DNA of 64,000 nt from Flaccisagitta enflata. Lineage: Eukaryota; Chaetognatha; Sagittoidea; Aphragmophora. Both the position numbers and the translations under genes were made by a program. Positions 1 through 10,501 of the stretch are shown here, in pieces; within the stretch, counting starts at the first letter, position 1; each line of letters opens with the position of its first letter. The stretch spans positions 41,540,001-41,604,000 of the forward strand of contig OZ231128.1 of NCBI GenBank assembly GCA_965153355.1. Direction: 5' to 3'. Below the pieces are notes generated by a model. It did no database searches. It saw nothing but the letters and a program-made list of their open reading frames with translations, and was not told the DNA's origin.

Positions 1-71
<71 letters not shown>

Positions 72-145
72 ATTTTTTTTGTTGTTGTTGTTATTTTTGT
101 TGTTGTTGCTGTAGTTTTTGTTTTTCTGTTGTAGTTATTGTTGTT

Positions 146-195
<50 letters not shown>

Positions 196-205
196 TGTTG
201 TTGTT
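1..205. repeat. Trinucleotide microsatellites (TTG)n and (CGT)n
   Basis: Nearly pure TTG repeats fill roughly 1-118. After a short interruption come TGT and then CGT/GTC repeats around 140-205. The frames here (poly-Cys, poly-Arg) are low-complexity artefacts. By position this is probably intronic sequence of the cadherin gene whose exons follow. Confidence 0.95.
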
Positions 206-856
206 GTAGTCAAGATTGTCAGAAAAGGTTTTCCTCAGTTTTGGTAACTATCTTAGCTTATTGCCAATTTTCCTTAATCCCCATGACTATGTCATCCTCT
301 TCCTTCCTTCCCTCTTTTGCTCTCATCCGAAAAAAAAATAGTTACAGCGGTTTTTACTTCCGTCCGTATTACGACGATTGTCTTCGACAACACATGACCT
401 CTGTGGCTACGCAGACCTCTTAACTTTTTAACATCGGTTAATCTCAAATTAATTGGAGATAACGACAATAAACGAGAATTTACTTGGATTTATGTGTCTG
501 TAGCTTGGGTTTGCCGGTTAGTCACCTATCTGTTTTACAAGTTATATTACATATACAACTGCAAACATCTTGTGTGGGGGTGTTTTCGGCGACTTAAAAA
601 TTCGTTCTTATGGCTTGGTTAATGAGTGTGGGTTAATCTAATAAACTTTTTATGATAGCTCACATAAAAAAAAAAAAAAAAAGAGGCGCGACTCTCATTT
701 TATGCAAATATGACAATTTCTTACTTTTTTTTCTAGTAAAAGAACTGCAAAACTTCGCAGTTCACACACCCAATAAAGTAAGATGTACTAAAGTTTATAA
801 AAGAGGGTTTGTTTGTTTGTTTGTTTTTAAAGATGATTTTTATTACATCTCATCAG
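206..856. other. Probable cadherin intron, no further feature seen
   Basis: AT-rich non-coding sequence with a poly-A run near 667-682. I found no transmembrane or other cadherin exon here. The stretch ends in a splice acceptor (TCAG at 853-856) directly before the juxtamembrane exon, so it is probably intron. Confidence 0.5.
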
Positions 857-1181
857 GTACTTTGATGAAGAGGGTCCCGGCGACGAGGATACGAATGCTT
901 TTGATATCCAAATTCTGCGAAAACCAACTACCCCACCAGAACCAACACCCACCATACTTGACATCCCTCTGGAAGGATACATCACCGACAGGTGGGTGGA
1001 CAAGGCTAAAAAAAAAAAGAAAGGGAAAAAAACTGAAGGACAGAAAGAAAGTAAAACTGAAAGAAAAAAAGAAAGAAAGAAAGATAGAAAGAATGAATGA
1101 AAGAAAGAAAGGAGAGAAAAAAAAAGCAGAATAGAAAAAAGCAGAAAGAAAGAAAAATGAAAGAAAGAGAGAAAGAAAGAG

Positions 1182-1244
<63 letters not shown>

Positions 1245-1293
1245 AAAAAAGAAAGAAAGAAATAAAGAAAAATGAAAGAAAAAAAATGAGACA

Positions 1294-1369
<76 letters not shown>

Positions 1370-1385
1370 AATAAGAAAGAAAGAC

Positions 1386-1452
<67 letters not shown>

Positions 1453-1888
1453 AATAGGAATTGAAAACAGGATGAATAAGAGGAAAAAAAAACAAAAGAG
1501 AGGACAAAAGATTGGAAAATTAGAAAAAAAAATTACCATCATTTCATCAGTGTCATCTAAATAGAGGGATCGATATTGACTATCATCACCGTTTTCTATG
1601 ACAATCAGATTACGGTCTACGGAAGAGGATTTGGCATCTGGTCTTCCGGATACGAGTTTCCCGTTTTTGTTCGAAGGCAGCGGCACTTCGATGGCCGGAA
1701 GTCTTTCCACGCTCAACTCGGAATCCGACTCAAACTTCGACTTTGACCAACTTCAAAATTGGGGCCCTTGGTTTTCCAAATTGGCGGCCTTGTACGGAGG
1801 AGGCGAAGATGCCGACGAAGAGGATGTCGGCGGAGGAGGAGGACGACGAAATGCGCACGAAAATAACGCCGATGTTAGTCAACAGTGA
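857..1888 (+). CDS. Classical cadherin, C-terminal cytoplasmic tail (two exons, 5' incomplete)
   Basis: Two exons join in phase: 857-991 (donor GT at 992) and 1609-1888 (acceptor AG at 1607-1608; stop TGA at 1886-1888). They give 137 residues plus one split codon. The first exon encodes the juxtamembrane region that binds p120-catenin in this family (YFDEEGPGDEDTNAFDI). The second encodes the beta-catenin-binding region: an acidic/aromatic start (FEGSG), the serine cluster SLSTLNSESDS that is phosphorylated in known cadherins, and WGPWFSKLAALYGGGED near the end. The order and spacing match the tails of classical cadherins, which link cell-cell adhesion to actin through catenins. After the usual acidic end the protein runs on with a Gly/Arg/Asn-rich extension of about 20 residues. 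Ectodomain and membrane exons lie before this window. A strict frame beginning at 1598 includes intron bases and is not the true exon start. The assignment rests on motif recognition; the splice sites are inferred. Confidence 0.88.
1016..1455. repeat. (GAAA)n microsatellite inside the cadherin intron
   Basis: Interrupted GAAA repeats occupy most of the 617-bp intron between the two cadherin exons. They create long spurious Lys/Glu/Arg frames on the plus strand and Phe/Leu/Ser frames on the minus strand. Confidence 0.95.
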
Positions 1889-2190
1889 ATGACATGATAT
1901 ATGGATTAGAATATGATACGGATGTGATATGTGAAACTAGATCTAGAGACTCGAGAGATCATGTGTATGGCTCTACATTTCTTGTCATCAATCTTGAGCC
2001 AAACTGTAGTGAATGATACAGATCATCTGTATTATTCACAGATGGCTTCTTTTCCATGACATAATCAATATTTCATATTCCCAATCTCCCATAACAATCA
2101 TTCCGTTGTCTTATCAATTACAATTATTCATTATTTCCCAAAAAAAAACATCTTCGATCGTTAACTTTCCACCTAAGAATAAACCCTGTC
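1889..2190 (+). other. Probable cadherin 3' UTR with candidate poly(A) signal
   Basis: AT-rich sequence follows the cadherin stop. The first canonical AATAAA on this strand is at 2178-2183, which would give a 3' UTR of about 300 bases. Transcript evidence would be needed to fix the end. Confidence 0.4.
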
Positions 2191-2516
2191 CCCAACCATC
2201 CCACCCCGCCTTTCTCCCCCTCCCCCCCCTCTTCGTATTTCAGACTTTACCTCTTGTTGCCTCCCCAGATCTTATGCCCACGTGCCATTTTATAAGTTCA
2301 CATTGCCCATTTTCCTTTTCCCATTTTCCAAATCTTTCGTCGCGTCGAAGTCGTCGCGTGTTGTACCCCTGATCTTAACTCATCACGCGGCATTCTCTGT
2401 TTTATCTGTTTACCCATTTTGGCCGACCCGTTTTTATGAGCGTCAACGTCATTTTTGGAGGAAATTTATCTTTGTCTGGTGATTACCCCGTTTTTGCCAT
2501 CTCATCCGTCAATACA

Positions 2517-2665
2517 TCTATCCATCTTTTAAGACATACATTTAGCCTACCCACCATCCATTTGTCGATCCCACCATCCTATCATCCTATCATCCATCCA
2601 TCCATCCAGCCATCTGTGCATCCATGATATCATCCAGCAATCAATCCAACCATTCATCCAACTAC
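2517..2665. repeat. Degenerate (CATC)n microsatellite
   Basis: Tandem CATC/CCAT units with interruptions. The flanks (2190-2516 and 2666-3190) are pyrimidine-rich or AT-rich sequence in which I see no gene or named repeat. Confidence 0.85.
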
Positions 2666-3196
2666 CCCATTTCCTTCCCCAACAGTTTTTCTCCTCTTTT
2701 ACGCCTTTTCGCTCGCACAGAATCTCACCGAACCAAAAAAGAAAAAAAAAGTGTTCTTGCCAACCGATTAGAAATGTTGCATTAACATAGTATTAAGGTG
2801 TACATAATTCTATTCTTTAATAACCTTTGAATTGGCATTTTGACGTTGACAATTTAAGTCGCTGCAATATTTTGATGACGTTTTTAGTTCTTTCCGAAAA
2901 GGACCGATTGGCCAATGTACAAAGCTTTATTTTAAAGTATTTCGTATTTTGTTGTCGTTTCCGCCCAAATATAGTCACGCATTGCAAATAGATGTTTTTC
3001 TCCTTGCACATCTTATGTACATTGAATGCCCAAACCGCCAAGATTTCTTTTATTTCTTGCGGCATGAACAGAGTAGCTAGGGGGCTATATAGTCAGCAAA
3101 ACTAGATATAACAAGATGCATATGACATTTCTCCTCAAAATATGTCTAGCGATTTACGATCAGTTAGTTAGCAATGAGGACAGAGAGAAAAAGAAA

Positions 3197-3321
3197 ACAA
3201 GCCCGATCGGGCAACTAGATGCGTCATCTGCGTGATATTAAAAGAGGCGTAACGGATCGACGGACGGACGGACCGACGGACGGACAGACCCTCTTATAGA
3301 GATGCGATGACGCATCTAAAA
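3197..3321 (-). repeat. REP1 dispersed repeat, ATGCG-stem copy
   Basis: Minus-strand copy of the hairpin-ended family. Its hairpin is AGATGCGATGACGCATCT at 3300-3317, followed inward by CTATAAGAGG-type sequence and a CCGT tetranucleotide tract. At the opposite end AGATGCGTC recurs at 3217-3225, before a CCCGATCGGGC palindrome and an AACAAG terminus. REP1 as defined here: terminal hairpin, (GGTCCGTCCG)-like tract, variable AT-rich middle, then CCTGCCCACCC, a third copy of the stem motif and a GGCCTTGTTT end. Confidence 0.75.
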
Positions 3322-3404
3322 AGACTCCTGAATCATTTTAAAGAGTGGTCGGTTTGATACGCGACATCGCCGTGGCAGAAAAGTGCCGAAAACTGCGATT
3401 TTCA

Positions 3405-3481
3405 AGAAAGCGTAACAGACGGACCGACGGACCGACCGACGGACAGACCCTCTTATAGAGATGCGAGGACGCATCTAAAAA
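3405..3481 (-). repeat. REP1 partial copy, ATGCG-stem
   Basis: Hairpin end only: AGATGCGAGGACGCATCT at 3459-3476 preceded by a CGGACCGACGG tract. It shares the stem with the copy about 160 bp upstream, so the two may be a local duplication. Confidence 0.7.
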
Positions 3482-3623
3482 AAAGGAGATAAAAACAATG
3501 ACCAGTGATCATTTTAGTGATCATAAAGACGAGATTAATAGCAAAAAGATGATATACCAAGTTAATGACGAGTCTTCATAGCCACCAAACCGGCCTTCGC
3601 TTACCGTGCTCAAATCTTGCATA

Positions 3624-4231
3624 CTATCTTGGTCAAATTAAGAGTCCGCCATGTTTTCTTACATTGAGGCCAGATTATTTAAAAAAACATATAAAAATCA
3701 GTGACCATTAGAAAGCTCTGCGAAAATGCGATCTGATGCCACCAAGCAGACCTCTGTAGCTCAATTTGTTTAGATTTTACAGCAGAAAGAGTAAAATGAT
3801 TCATTTTGATTTCTTAGGTAAAAATCATTGATTTTTATTTTTGAAATTCTTGCAGCTTCATTTGGATATTTTTTATACATACAAATTATAGAAACATAAG
3901 AAAATTGGTGACCATTGTAAAGAGCTTCAAAAGAGCTTTCATTTGCAACCAAACAGAGTTCATTTGCTCAAATCGTTTAGATTTTATAACAAAATTAGTA
4001 CAAGCCTCATCATAAAACCAAAATGGCAGAAACAGATAAGAGATGAGAAACCTGTCACACGCCAATTAGTGATGCTACAATATGACATGATTAAAAACAC
4101 TGTACAAGCAATATCTAGTGCCAAAATACGCTAAAATAAACTTCTGTTGTAGGAAAACAGGTTTTTCTGATCAATATTCAGGGTTTAAGAACTAAATTCA
4201 ATAGCGAGGACTCTTATTTTGACCAAGATAG
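3624..4231. mobile_element. Mariner-type MITE (608 bp), TA-flanked
   Basis: Terminal inverted repeats of about 24 bp begin CTATCTTGGTCAAA at both ends (one mismatch, WTAAGAGTCC following). They are flanked by TA at 3622-3623 and 4232-4233. TA duplication and CTAT-type termini are typical of Tc1/mariner-derived non-autonomous elements. No transposase frame is present; short frames inside are not supported as genes. Confidence 0.8.
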
Positions 4232-4532
4232 TAAGTTGTTGTGATCAATGATGATCCTCCCCTTCGCACAGCCTCTATACTCAAGCATCCGCCCCCATCA
4301 GCACCAGCAATCCAATTCATTCATTGCTGTCCATAGTTCCTCCTCATGTTATACCTGATTCGCATCAACTTTTTCCCTCTGAAGGACCTTTGTGACCTAG
4401 TTAGGTGATTCCAACATCCGAGCCTATTTCAGAAAGTGAGACAAAAAAAAGTTTTCATGTCGATCGAGGTCGTTGGAATATTTATGGGGTTTTCGTCATA
4501 AACCTAGATTCACTGCCACTTTTTGCATTCGC

Positions 4533-4593
<61 letters not shown>

Positions 4594-5208
4594 AGAAGAA
4601 AATAGGGATAAAAAACTTTTTTGATTACCGGCCTACCGACAAACCAACCTACAAACCAACCAATCCACCAATCAATCGATAGACAAGCCAATCATGTTAC
4701 AGACCAACTTGTCCAATAAGTGGCTGCACTAAAAAGCAAAGCCAAATTTGTTGAAAGAGCGAAATTCACAAGATCGATGATGAGCACGCATCCCAGCCAA
4801 TTTTGTGCGAGGACGCTTCATAGCGAAGCTCCATCCTAGTCTAACAGCCCGGGACTCATTGCCCGAGGCTCCATTTCATTTCCATTATGTTGGCATTCAC
4901 GGATCCGCCTCCAGCCCCAGTCTTTCGCCCGAAGGCATAACACGCATGCGCATTATCATTCTGCCACTTGAGGATGTGTCGTCTGAAATCAGAGCATAAC
5001 ATACACTCGTACGAGGGCTCACAAGGCTCGCTAGGCTCACAAGGTCCTCTCCCATATTTTTCAGTTTGGGTACAGTGAGGGATATTGTTCCACTTGTCAT
5101 ACATTTGTATTATCTTGTTCATTGTATGTTGATTCATGATGGACGATGATTTCACTGAGACGCCCCTACAACCTCATTTATAAATGATAATCATTGAAAT
5201 TAAGATTT
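4232..5208. other. Intergenic, with (TC)n at about 4534-4590
   Basis: Contains a pure CT run near 4534-4590 and a short CCAA/CCGA-rich tract near 4620-4690. The rest (4700-5208) shows no gene or repeat that I can name. Confidence 0.6.
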
Positions 5209-5300
5209 CTTTTTTGTCGCGTGCTCCGCAACTCTATACCCCGCTATGTTGGTCGGTCGATCCGTCAGTCAGTCGGTCAATATTGTAATAAAATGTTGTT
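5209..5300 (+). repeat. REP1 partial copy
   Basis: Begins TTTTTTGTCGCGTGC, then CCGCAACTCTATACCCCGC and GGTCGGTCGATCCGTCAGTC, the canonical REP1 left end. The stem has one mismatch (GTCGCG against CGCAAC), as if only one arm had changed. Confidence 0.7.
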
Positions 5301-5512
5301 ATACTGACCAGTACAATAGCGAAGATTTGAGCCATTTCTCAGACAAACGCTCTTTAGTGCAATGCATAGCCTTGGAGGGACGCGCCAGACTATATCTACC
5401 AAAATGAGAAGAATGTCCTCGGGCTATACTGCGCGACGCGACGCGACGCGACCCGGATAGGAAAGTGATTCTAAGCACGGGAGAATGCGGAAATAGCCTT
5501 GAAAAGAAAGGG

Positions 5513-5515
<3 letters not shown>

Positions 5516-5561
<46 letters not shown>
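5516..5561. repeat. (GA)n microsatellite
   Basis: Pure GA dinucleotide run. The preceding 5300-5515 is unremarkable except for GCGAC repeats near 5434-5452. Confidence 0.9.
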
Positions 5562-5564
<3 letters not shown>

Positions 5565-5663
5565 ATGAAAATAAAGAGAACAAGTCATCCAAGGATCGCA
5601 CATGGTCAGCGGTGCCCGATGCCCTGCTTGGAGTGATTAGCTGAAGAAGTGGAGTGAGAGCAG

Positions 5664-6151
5664 GGCAGCGGCCCCAAAGGGCCGATGTCCTGTAGGACAC
5701 AAGGGTGAATCCTGTAGGACACAAGGGTGAATTTCCATACGTCCTGAGAGGGCATATGTGGGGCAATTTTCCGTGATTTTGGGAATTTTGCATTTTCTTC
5801 AATTTTTTGTCAATTTGCCATGTTATTCAATGGGAGTTTGAGGCCTGAGAGGCTAGATTTGAGGCCTGATATGATTTGAGGCCAGATATGAGGCCTGAGA
5901 GGACAGATTTGAGGCTTGAGAGGCTGGATTTGAGGCCTGAGAGGCTGGATTTGAGGCCTGAGAGGCTGGATTTGAGGCCTGAGAGGCTGGATTTGAGGTC
6001 TGAGAGGCCAGATTTGAGGCCTGAGAGGCCAGATTTAAGGCCTGAGAGGCTTGAGAAGCTTCGGAGAGGGGGACGTACGTACGGACGGACGGACGTATGG
6101 AAATTCACCCCTGTGTCCTACAGGACATCGGCCCTTTGAGGCCGCTGCCCA
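5664..6151. repeat. 21-bp minisatellite enclosed by inverted repeats (element IR-A)
   Basis: About ten units close to GAGGCCTGAGAGGCTGGATT occupy 5833-6060. They lie between inverted arms: GGGCAGCGGCCCC...GTCCTGTAGGAC at about 5664-5705 and its reverse complement at about 6095-6151. The arms themselves contain palindromes (GGCCCCAAAGGGCC and TGTCCTGTAGGACA). Part of the left arm is duplicated in tandem. The right end runs directly into AAAAAGG and a (GAAA)n tract. The frames through the array on both strands are repeat artefacts. Confidence 0.8.
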
Positions 6152-6159
6152 AAAAGGAA

Positions 6160-6162
6160 GGG

Positions 6163-6217
<55 letters not shown>

Positions 6218-6272
6218 AAAAACAAAAGATAAACAGAAAAAAGAAAGAAAGAATTATAAGATAAACAGAGAA

Positions 6273-6308
<36 letters not shown>

Positions 6309-6312
6309 ATGA

Positions 6313-6352
<40 letters not shown>

Positions 6353-6375
6353 AAAGATAAACAGAAAAAAGAATA
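6160..6375. repeat. (GAAA)n microsatellite
   Basis: GAAA units with islands of AAGATAAACAGAAAA. It directly follows the CGCTGCCCAAAAAG end of IR-A. Confidence 0.95.
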
Positions 6376-6445
6376 GTCGCAAAAGCGTTAGATGGTCAGC
6401 GGTACCCGTTGCCCCTATGTGAGTGTATGAGGGTGTGAGGGTGAG

Positions 6446-7097
6446 AGGGGCAGCGGCCCCGAAGGAGCCGATGACCTATGCTGTTTTTATTTGAGCCTGG
6501 AGGCTGGAATTGGGGCATTGAAGCTGGGATTTGAGCTAAGAGGCGGGGATTTTAGCCTTGTGGCTGAGATTTGAGCCTTGAGACTGGGATTTGAGCCTCA
6601 AGGTTGGGGTTTGAGCCTGGAGGCTAAGATTTGTGCCTCGAGGTTGGGGTTTGAGCCTCGAGGCTGTGATTTGGGCCTTGAGGCTGTAATTTGGGCCTTG
6701 AGGCTGTGATAAGGGCCTTGAGGCTGGGATTAAGGCCTTAAGGCTGGGATTTGGGCCTTGAGGCTGAGATTTGGGCCTTGAGGCTGGGATTTGGGCCTTG
6801 AGGCTGGGATTTGGGCCTTGAGGCTGGGATTTGGGCCTCAAGGCTGGGATTTGGGCCTTGAGGCTGGGATTTGGGCCTTGAGGCTGGGATTTGGGCCTTG
6901 AGGCTGGGATTTAGGCCTCAATGCTGGGATTTGGGCCTTGAGGCTGGGATTTGAGCCTCGAGGCTGATTTGAGCCTCAAGGCTGGGATTTGGGCCATAGG
7001 CTGGCGGGGGGAGAGAAGAAGAAGAGGAGGAGGAGAAGGAGGAGAGAAATTTCCCTGTGTGAAAGCATAGGTCATCGGCCCCTTCGGGGCCGCTGCC
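6446..7097. repeat. 20-bp minisatellite enclosed by inverted repeats (element IR-B)
   Basis: Around 25 units close to GGGCCTTGAGGCTGGGATTT fill about 6490-7000. The flanking arms are GGGCAGCGGCCCC...GATGACCTATGC at 6446-6482 and the reverse complement GCATAGGTCATCGG...GGGCCGCTGCCC at about 7066-7095. The arm is homologous to that of IR-A but the enclosed tandem unit differs. The right end again passes into AAAAAG and (GAAA)n. Confidence 0.8.
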
Positions 7098-7158
7098 CAA
7101 AAAGCAAAAGATAAACAGAAAAAAGAAAGAAAGAAATATAAGATAAACAGAAAAAAAA

Positions 7159-7214
<56 letters not shown>

Positions 7215-7242
7215 AACAATGAAAGAAAGAAAGAAACAATGA

Positions 7243-7326
<84 letters not shown>

Positions 7327-7460
7327 GAAAAAGAAAAAAAAGGAAAAAGAAAAAAAAGAAAGAGAAAAAAGGGAAGTTAGAGACAGAAACAAAGAAACTA
7401 AAGCAGAAAGAAGGAAGAGAAGATGGAAGGAGGAAGAAATTAGAAAGAGAACGTAAGAGA
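7098..7460. repeat. (GAAA)n microsatellite and A/G-rich flank
   Basis: GAAA repeats with AAGATAAACAGAAAA islands like those at 6220-6370. The long Ser/Phe/Leu and Lys/Glu/Arg frames over it are artefacts. Confidence 0.95.
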
Positions 7461-7467
7461 GAGAAAA

Positions 7468-7800
7468 ACAGGGCCGACACCTATAAGTCGCGTACAGGAC
7501 ATAACTAACTTAGGATGGCTCAAATTAACTATAATTTCCTCAAAAAAAAATTTAAAATGACCTAAAAAAACAGAAAACGATGTTAAATGACTAGATTGAC
7601 CACATTGACTTAAGTGACTTAAAATAACTTAAGATGACTTAAGATGACTGATAATGACTTAGAATGACTTAGAATGACTAAGAATGACTTAAAATGACTA
7701 AATATGACCTAAAATGACTTAAAACAATAAAAAAAGTAAAGTTTGACCTAAGGACCGACAGACCAACGGACGGATGGACAAAGTAGGTTGTGGCATTAGG
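7468..7800 (-). repeat. REP1 copy with (TGACTTAAAA)n interior
   Basis: Minus-strand copy. The GGCC-type end with AAGTCGCGTAC is at about 7473-7495. The middle is a degenerate 10-bp repeat of the AATGACTTAA type (7570-7720). The CCGT-type tract (GACCGACAGACC...) is near 7745-7775. The hairpin end is decayed. It matches, in opposite orientation, the copy at 11111-11492. Confidence 0.65.
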
Positions 7801-8396
7801 CTTAACAGGGGTCGGTTTTTTTAATGATTATTTTGCAATGTTATGTTGAACAGACCCACACCTTGACTGTATAAAAAGCTGTCAATTCTTATTTCAATCG
7901 CTGAGGTTAAGGCTGGGAATAAAAATGTGTTTTAAGCTCTGACGAGACATCAAAAATATGATTTTTCTACATGTTCTAACTTGTTTGATCATAAGCCCTC
8001 TTATGTAAAAGGTTTTTCATGATAGCCAGGAGATCATATAATATGAGCGCAAACTAAAAAAAAAACTCTGTCCGTCAAAGCCACCCTAAGTTTTGCGGGG
8101 CTCTCAGAAAAGATACCTTGGCAAAATTCTTTCTGATGTGCTTGTCCCTTCGTGCAGTTGATGTTGCTTTTGTGATGCCCATAAAAAATAGTTTTCTATT
8201 GTCATCTTCATCTTTTTTGATAAGGATGAAAAAATTGGAGATTTTTCTGCTCCGTGCCTCCTACTCAGTAAACTGTTTCAGTAACAATCTCAGGTATCTA
8301 ACATGGAGTCGCATGCACGCGACTTAAAATTGGCATGGAAGAAAAAAAATAACAGAATGTAGAGAGAGTGATAGAAGCACGTGACACGGGGTCACA
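7801..8396. other. Intergenic; isolated REP1-type hairpin at 8307-8324
   Basis: Mostly featureless AT-rich sequence. The hairpin AGTCGCATGCACGCGACT at 8307-8324 matches the REP1 terminal hairpin, but no clear CCGT tract adjoins it except a short TCTGTCCGTC near 8066. Confidence 0.45.
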
Positions 8397-8597
8397 ATAT
8401 CATTGCGGATGGGTGGGCAGGGGTGTCCAACCCCCCACCCATCCTGTCCCTAAATCCTGTCCACCAGAAGCAAAGATACACAAAAAATATCCAAAATGCT
8501 TGTCTCTCCGCATTTCGACTTAATCGACAAACGGACGGATGGACCGACCGACCGACCAACGGACAAAGCCTCTAGATTTGCGAATCCGCAACTAAGG
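8397..8597 (-). repeat. REP1 copy, TTGCG-stem
   Basis: Minus-strand copy. The distal end has ATTGCGGATGGGTGGGCAGG near 8402-8422. The tract CGGACGGATGGACCGACCG is near 8530-8560. The hairpin side is TTTGCGAATCCGCAACT at about 8577-8593. The distal TTGCGGAT matches this hairpin rather than the TCGCG version found in other copies. Confidence 0.7.
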
Positions 8598-8724
8598 CCA
8601 AGTAGGCCAATAGGTGCAACATGTTGATCGTCGAAAGAATGCGTTACCGACCAACTGAAAAACCGACCAACCGACCGACTGACCGACGGACACAGCCAGC
8701 TATAGAGGTGCTTTGTCGCAACTA
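8598..8724 (-). repeat. REP1 short copy, TTGC-stem
   Basis: Abuts the preceding copy. It has GGCC-type sequence with AGGTGCAAC near 8612-8620, a CCGACCGACTGACCG tract, then AGGTGC...GCAACT at about 8706-8723. The distal motif again resembles its own hairpin. Confidence 0.6.
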
Positions 8725-8825
8725 AAGAAAATGAATAGAAAGCGAAGGAGAAAGATGAAATAGAAAGTAGAAAGAGCGAAAGAAATAACGATTGAATAAA
8801 TCAATGGATATAAATAAGGGTCTAC

Positions 8826-9612
8826 GTGTAGGAGACGGCCGGACTCAAATTGCAGTTATCCGACCTTACTTTCATCACTGATTTCAACAGGGTGAAACAT
8901 TTGGAGGGGGTACAGTTAGAATGTAGGGTCATATCATGTGCAGGGGTAAGGTTGAGTTTAGGGGTAGGGTTGGGTTAAGGGGTAAGGTTGGGTTTAAGGG
9001 TAGTGTTGGATTTAGGGTTAGTGTTGGGTTTAGGGTTAGTGTTGGGTTTAGGGTTAGGGTTGGGTTTAGGGTTAGGTTTAGGGTTGGGTTTAGGGGTAGG
9101 GTTGGGTTTAGGGGTAGGGTTGGGTTTAGGGGTGGGGTTGGGTTTAGGGGTGGGGTTGGGTTTAGGGGTGGGGTTGGGTTTAGGGGTAGGGTTGGGTTTA
9201 GGGGTAGGGTTGGGTTTCGGGGTAGGGTTGGGTTTCGGGGCTGGGTTGGGTTTAGGGGTAGGGTTGAGTTTCGGGGCTGGGTTGGGTTTAGGGGTAGGGT
9301 TGGGTTTAGGGGTAGGGTTGGGTTTAGGGGTAGGGTTGGGTTTAGTGGTAGGACTGGGTTCAGGGTTGAGTTTAGGGGTAGGGTGGGGTGTAGGGGTTCG
9401 GTTCAGGGGTAGGGGTTGGCGTAGGGGTGGGTTTAGGGAAAGGGCTGGGTTATGGTGCAGGGTAGGGTTTAGGGCAGGGTTTGGTTCAGGGTGTGGGGTA
9501 AGGTTAAAGCCCTAAAGGGTAGGGTCAGAGTAAGCTGTATTTGATGTCGGGGCAGTGTTGCATAAAAAAATCCTTAAATATGTGCTTACATATGTCCGGC
9601 CGTCTCCTACAC
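8826..9612. repeat. G-rich 18-bp minisatellite enclosed by inverted repeats (element IR-C)
   Basis: A degenerate tandem array with unit close to GGGTTTAGGGGTAGGGTT covers about 8940-9500, with telomere-like GGGTTAGGG variants near 9020-9080. It lies between exact 19-bp inverted repeats GTGTAGGAGACGGCCGGAC at 8826-8844 and its complement at 9594-9612. The strand is strongly G-rich and could form quadruplexes. The Gly/Leu/Val frames of 158 and 175 residues are artefacts of the 18-bp period. Confidence 0.8.
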
Positions 9613-9867
9613 CTAAGCCTAAATAAGTTCATAAATGATAGAATGGATGAATGAGAGAATGAATGAATAAATATCGAATGGACGGAATTCAAAAGCGAAA
9701 AGACAAAAAGTCTTGCAGAAAAGCGTGATTTCGTAACCACAAACCCACTTCAAATCTGAAGACCTTTTGTCTGTACAAGTTATCGTTGAGCTGAAAATCT
9801 TGAAGCCATTTAATGACATCTTCCGTACGATAATATCCTTTAAATGAAAACAAAATAGCAGACCTTT
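9613..9867. other. Intergenic, no feature seen
   Basis: Low-complexity GAATGAATGAATAA stretch near 9640-9670; otherwise nothing recognisable. Confidence 0.5.
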
Positions 9868-9985
9868 AAAATATTCTCTTTTTTTATAAGAACGTCATTA
9901 TTTTCTCAAAGGCTTCATGTTCTTATTTTCAAGACCAAATAAAGCCTTCAATGTTCTTAAAGCGTTTTTAATTCTAAATATAATG
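9868..9985 (+). repeat. REP2 dispersed repeat copy
   Basis: Has TTTTTTTATAAGAACGTCA, AAGCCTTCAATGTTCTTAAAG-like sequence and TTTTTAATTC in the same order as the copy at 63100-63235. REP2 copies share CACTTTTTTTTATAAGAAC and several GTTCTTA / TAAGAAC words. They occur on both strands here. Confidence 0.6.
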
Positions 9986-10500
9986 TAAACTATAGGAAAC
10001 CTCATAATATACTATTACTCAATTATTGTTAATATTTTTCTATTAGATACTGTTTATGGGTTGCATTTGATTCCAACTCAAAAGTAGAAAAATGACCCCT
10101 CAAAGCCCAATTTTTTATCCTTTACGTGTTGGACGAATCACACAATTTGATCCTTTGATGGAACTATGCTAGATATTGCTATAATTACCACAGGATTTTT
10201 CTGATTTTATAATTCCCCCTTTCTACGCTTGAACTAACAGTGTAGCGTTAAAACATTATTAGGCATTATGACAGCGTGCCCACGAAGCCAACATTTAGGG
10301 TATCAACACGGGTCAAAATAGAATATATACATGAGTGAAAATAGAAAAACAAGTGAATAACAGTGATTAAGATAAGACTTGCATGATATTTGAAAGCAAA
10401 ATTTGCATCCATTTAGCAAGAGACTCAGATTTAGCTTAAATTACTGTAGAAAACTTACTGAAAATTTCTACAAATTTCTTTTTTGTCACTGACAAGGGGT
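9986..10500. other. Intergenic, no feature seen
   Basis: AT-rich sequence without recognisable coding potential or repeat structure. Confidence 0.5.
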
Positions 10501-10501
10501 T

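Noticed and set aside
827-1716. Ser/Phe/Leu-rich frames of 226 and 236 codons on the minus strand
   Set aside because: They run through the (GAAA)n intron and antisense of the cadherin exons.
6911-7508. Phe/Ser and Lys/Glu repeat frames
   Set aside because: (GAAA)n microsatellite translated in different frames.
8936-9515. Gly/Leu/Val repeat proteins of 158 and 175 residues
   Set aside because: Products of an 18-bp minisatellite read in two frames; composition follows the repeat.
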